Positions 31,240 to 33,853 of a stretch of 33,853 nt of DNA are shown here, piece after piece; position 1 is the first letter of the stretch; every line of letters begins with the position of its first letter. Below the pieces are notes generated by a model. It saw nothing but the letters and a program-made list of their open reading frames with translations, was not told the origin of the DNA and searched no databases. The DNA is from Paramarasmius palmivorus. Taxonomy: Eukaryota > Basidiomycota > Agaricomycetes > Agaricales > Marasmiaceae. The stretch spans positions 1 to 33,853 of the forward strand of contig JAYKXP010000294.1 of NCBI GenBank assembly GCA_037176845.1. The letters are read 5' to 3'. The translations under genes and the position numbers were made by a program.

Positions 31240-32600
31240 TTGGTGACGATACGATAGTTCCTCGCCTTCTCACCTTGTTATGTCACGGACGATTGGGTCT
31301 ATAAGTAGACTATTATATAAATTATTCATGTTTCCTTCATATAGTCGCGAGTCATCGCAGGATTGAGGGAAAACTTGATGCTAGATGTATTTGATATAGA
31401 ATACCACGAATACACCGAGCCTACAGCTACAGCGGACATCTTACAGACCTTGTTGAGCGTGATGCTTCTTTTTCCTATTATCGAATATGATCGCCAATGA
31501 TCAAGATGAAGGCATGGGCGACTTTTTCGGGAGAGCAACAGAACTACTGACTTCAAGAGCATGGCTGGGACAAGCACCTTGAGTTACACGGTACGATATG
31601 TCAGAATAAGATCCTTACCGGATAGCTGGCCAAAGGTCAACAAGGTACCTCCGGATTGAAGCATATGATTGGAAAGGTCTTGGGTGTAGAGTTCTAGGGC
31701 CTTCTATGGACGGTGCGTAACAGCAGTGAGTCATCGAGTCAAAGTCGGACAGGATGCGCCAATTTGCGGAACTCTAGAACTGGGGTATCATACGATACCC
31801 ACAGAAGAGGAAAGCAATGCTGCAGACAGTGAGGTAAGCCTTTGTTCCTATCTCCTGTCGTGCCAGCTGCCAGCTGGAAGGCTGTCTATGATAGGAAGGA
31901 GCGGAACATGACGACGACGAAAAAGGGTATAGGGACGACAAAGTACCTTTCGACTTTCGACTTTGAGTCCTAAGTCCTGACAACCATGTCCTGGACAGGA
32001 AAAAGCCAAAAACCCGAACTGCATTCTTCTTGGGTGATGCATGTCCCTCTCTCCCCAGAAGCTATGTGTCCCTGCCTTTGAGAAATAGTCCTGCAGAAGA
32101 CCCCGACGACCAAATATAGACGGAGGGCTGTGGAATAACGATGCTATGTATGTATCTTGATTCTTGATGTTGGGGCCTTTCGTTAGAGGTCTTGGGATAT
32201 TGGGCTACTTGATGAGCCAGCTGTTGGTGAGCAGCTCTGCATATCGGAATAAGCATTTATAATAAGCGATGTTTTTAGTAATATGTTGAGTTAAAGTTTA
32301 GATTAGCTTCACTCGATATTTGATCTATGATGAAGCTAAAGGTATCATATGGAGTCAGCGGCTTGAAGTTGCAAGGGGATAGATGAGAGGTTGAGGATGT
32401 CATGGTGGTCCGGGCGCAGGAGACGCGTTCGCGCACCTTCGACTAACAGAACCTCCTATCTCTGGCTCTTGCTACCTTTACGATTTACAACTAGGCGGCT
32501 TTCTTAGAGGCCGACGGAATCTGGGATTGGGATGATAGAATATATATGATCATGTGTAGCATTAACATCGGCAGACGGTAATTTGAACGGTGAGTGTTAG
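31240..32600. other. Unassigned region
   Basis: The first 90 bp still match the DNA after D2 (ACGATAGT...TCACGGACAATTG-like words), then the similarity ends. Short frames on both strands (for example 31577-31326 minus, 31726-31911 plus) have no paralogue. No F copy follows this K/D copy, unlike the other two. No promoter, tRNA or repeat structure was recognised. Confidence 0.4.
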
Positions 32601-33853
32601 TCATAGTATTCTCCTCTGTGCAGGATTTTATCTATTACCCTTACAGTAGGATACTCAAAGCAGCCCTTTGACCTGTACATGACGCGACTCCAACATCATC
32701 CAGGTCTTTGATCTGACAAAGCATCGAGTGGAGAACATGCACAGTACGTCCTCCAGCTGTGTTCACCCTAGAAGTCGTCTCGCCGAAAGCTCTAGGGGCC
32801 AACAATACGATTTTTCAGCTTGTCTAATGTTCAGAATCTAGCAGTGTCATCTTCGGTATAACCCAGTGATCATATCACGGGCCTATTATCAACACAAACG
32901 ACACCTAATGATACTCTGGGCAATCGGGGCCCGCGAAAAGGAAGCCGTTGATGGTCTATTACTGGGTTTCTCTAAACAAAAGGGTAGGCCGTCTTGTTTT
33001 CAGTTCGTTTGTATGCGTAACTGACATTTTGCAAGCTTCTACAAGCGGCAGAACTATAGGATACGATGCTCACTCAAGAAAGCTGGGATTAGTACGTCGC
33101 ACGTCTGATAGCCATTAGTTAGTATTGACCTGTTCGTGCAGCATCCGGTTCGTTCCTCGCCCATACAAGACCCAAAAATGCGACGTTTGAGCACAAAGTC
33201 CAATGCGCTGAAGACCAGGACGCTCCTGCAGCGCACGCCTACTTCAGAAACGAACCAAGGTATATCCTCAACACTGCAAGTCTTTGCACTCTATACTAAC
33301 CCTCTTCACCGTGGATCTCACAGAGAACGGCTACGGTACAACTCGGGAAATAAACGCATCTAAGTTATATTCAGTTTCCTCTGACATTTGGAATACCATC
33401 ATGACGCTGGATGGCTTCTGCAGCCGGTATAGTAGGTGTCGTCTCTTGGCACTCATGGAACGGTATTTGCTGATAAGGCCGTACCTCTAGGTAACAAAGC
33501 TGTTGACGGCCCAGAGTTGTCGAATCGCATACTTGAGTATGCCATCTGACTATCCGGCGCTACATTGTCGGCCCCACTGTAATTATCAGTTCCGAAAGAT
33601 CTCGCTAGACCTGGAATTGTCTGCTCATGACATCGTTGCCCCCCCCACATTGATTCCTAATACGCTTACGGTCTCACGAAAAGCACACTCTTGGATTCGG
33701 CGGGCTCAGTATCTTGCAATTGTGGTATGTTGATCTTCTTACAAACTTGGCTTTTACTAATGAAGCTTTCTTTCTAGGTATTTGGCGTAGAAGTTGCTCC
33801 TGTATGTGCAAATATCGGATTGGGAAGGCAATGTGTGACTATTAGCGGCACGC
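32600..33853 (+). CDS. M: K/D-family gene copy, cut by the window edge
   Basis: The DNA near 33470-33500 (GCCGTACCTCTAGGTAACA) matches 20393-20411 in K/D2. The best part is an exon ending at 33724 (SLDLELSAHDIVAPPTLIPN ... AQYLAIV), a 53-nt intron (33725-33777) and a last exon starting VFGVEVAPVCANIGLGRQ that runs off the window. Phase is kept across this intron. The intron is almost the same as 14650-14698 in copy J. J has lost about 10 nt between GVEVAPV and IGLGR and so changes frame there; M looks better preserved. The upstream exons were not resolved. Function unknown. Confidence 0.4.
33725..33777 (+). other. Intron shared by copies J and M
   Basis: GTATGTTGATCTTCTTAC ... AAGCTTTCTTTCTAG. 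The counterpart at 14650-14698 has the same start, the same CTTCTAC(T)GA / CTTTTACTAA branch-site region and the same TTTCTTTCTAG end. Such conservation in an intron points to recent duplication or gene conversion. Confidence 0.6.

Overview
The window looks like nuclear DNA of an Agaricomycete (mushroom-forming basidiomycete). Protein-coding frames are cut into many short exons by uniform introns of about 47-64 nt with GT...AG ends. The two best genes belong to a family that I recall as one of the large hypothetical families restricted to Agaricomycetes. No bacterial features, rRNA, tRNA or CRISPR array were seen. All exon models were made by eye from frame continuity, splice sites and comparison of paralogues inside the window.

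Layout. 1-1654: decayed retroelement-like DNA ending in an LTR-like segment. 1.7-4.4 kb: first copy (A) of a dispersed repeat called here X. 4.5-7.3 kb: 3' part of a plus-strand gene of a family called here K/D; its first modelled intron is filled by a complete hAT-like DNA transposon (4802-6738) with 8-bp target duplications. 7.7-10.05 kb: intact minus-strand gene F1 (10 exons, 624 aa). 10.1-11.7 kb: conserved F promoter block, repeated intron-like motifs and a broken third F copy. 12.2-12.8 kb: a minus-strand gene, divergent from a K/D-like gene at 12.9-14.8 kb. 15.3-19.2 kb: X copies B and C in tandem. 19.4-21.2 kb: a K/D gene with in-frame stops. 21.4-24.4 kb: intact minus-strand gene F2 (12 exons, 794 aa). 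24.5-25.7 kb: second copy of the F upstream region. 25.6-26.5 kb: ambiguous frames on both strands. 26.95-28.96 kb: X copy G, inverted, with a 322-codon open frame. 29.0-31.2 kb: another decayed K/D copy. 31.3-33.85 kb: mostly unreadable, then a K/D copy cut by the window edge.

The dominant theme is duplication. The order X, then K/D (plus), then F (minus, convergent), then the F upstream region occurs twice, at about 1.7-11.3 kb and 17.8-25.7 kb. Both F copies kept open reading frames across every exon. Two of the K/D copies carry stop codons, and the X copies have drifted in frame. The conserved tail-to-tail pair (K/D end to F end 243-407 bp) is the best candidate for an undescribed functional module. 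No biochemical function can be assigned to any of these families from sequence alone.
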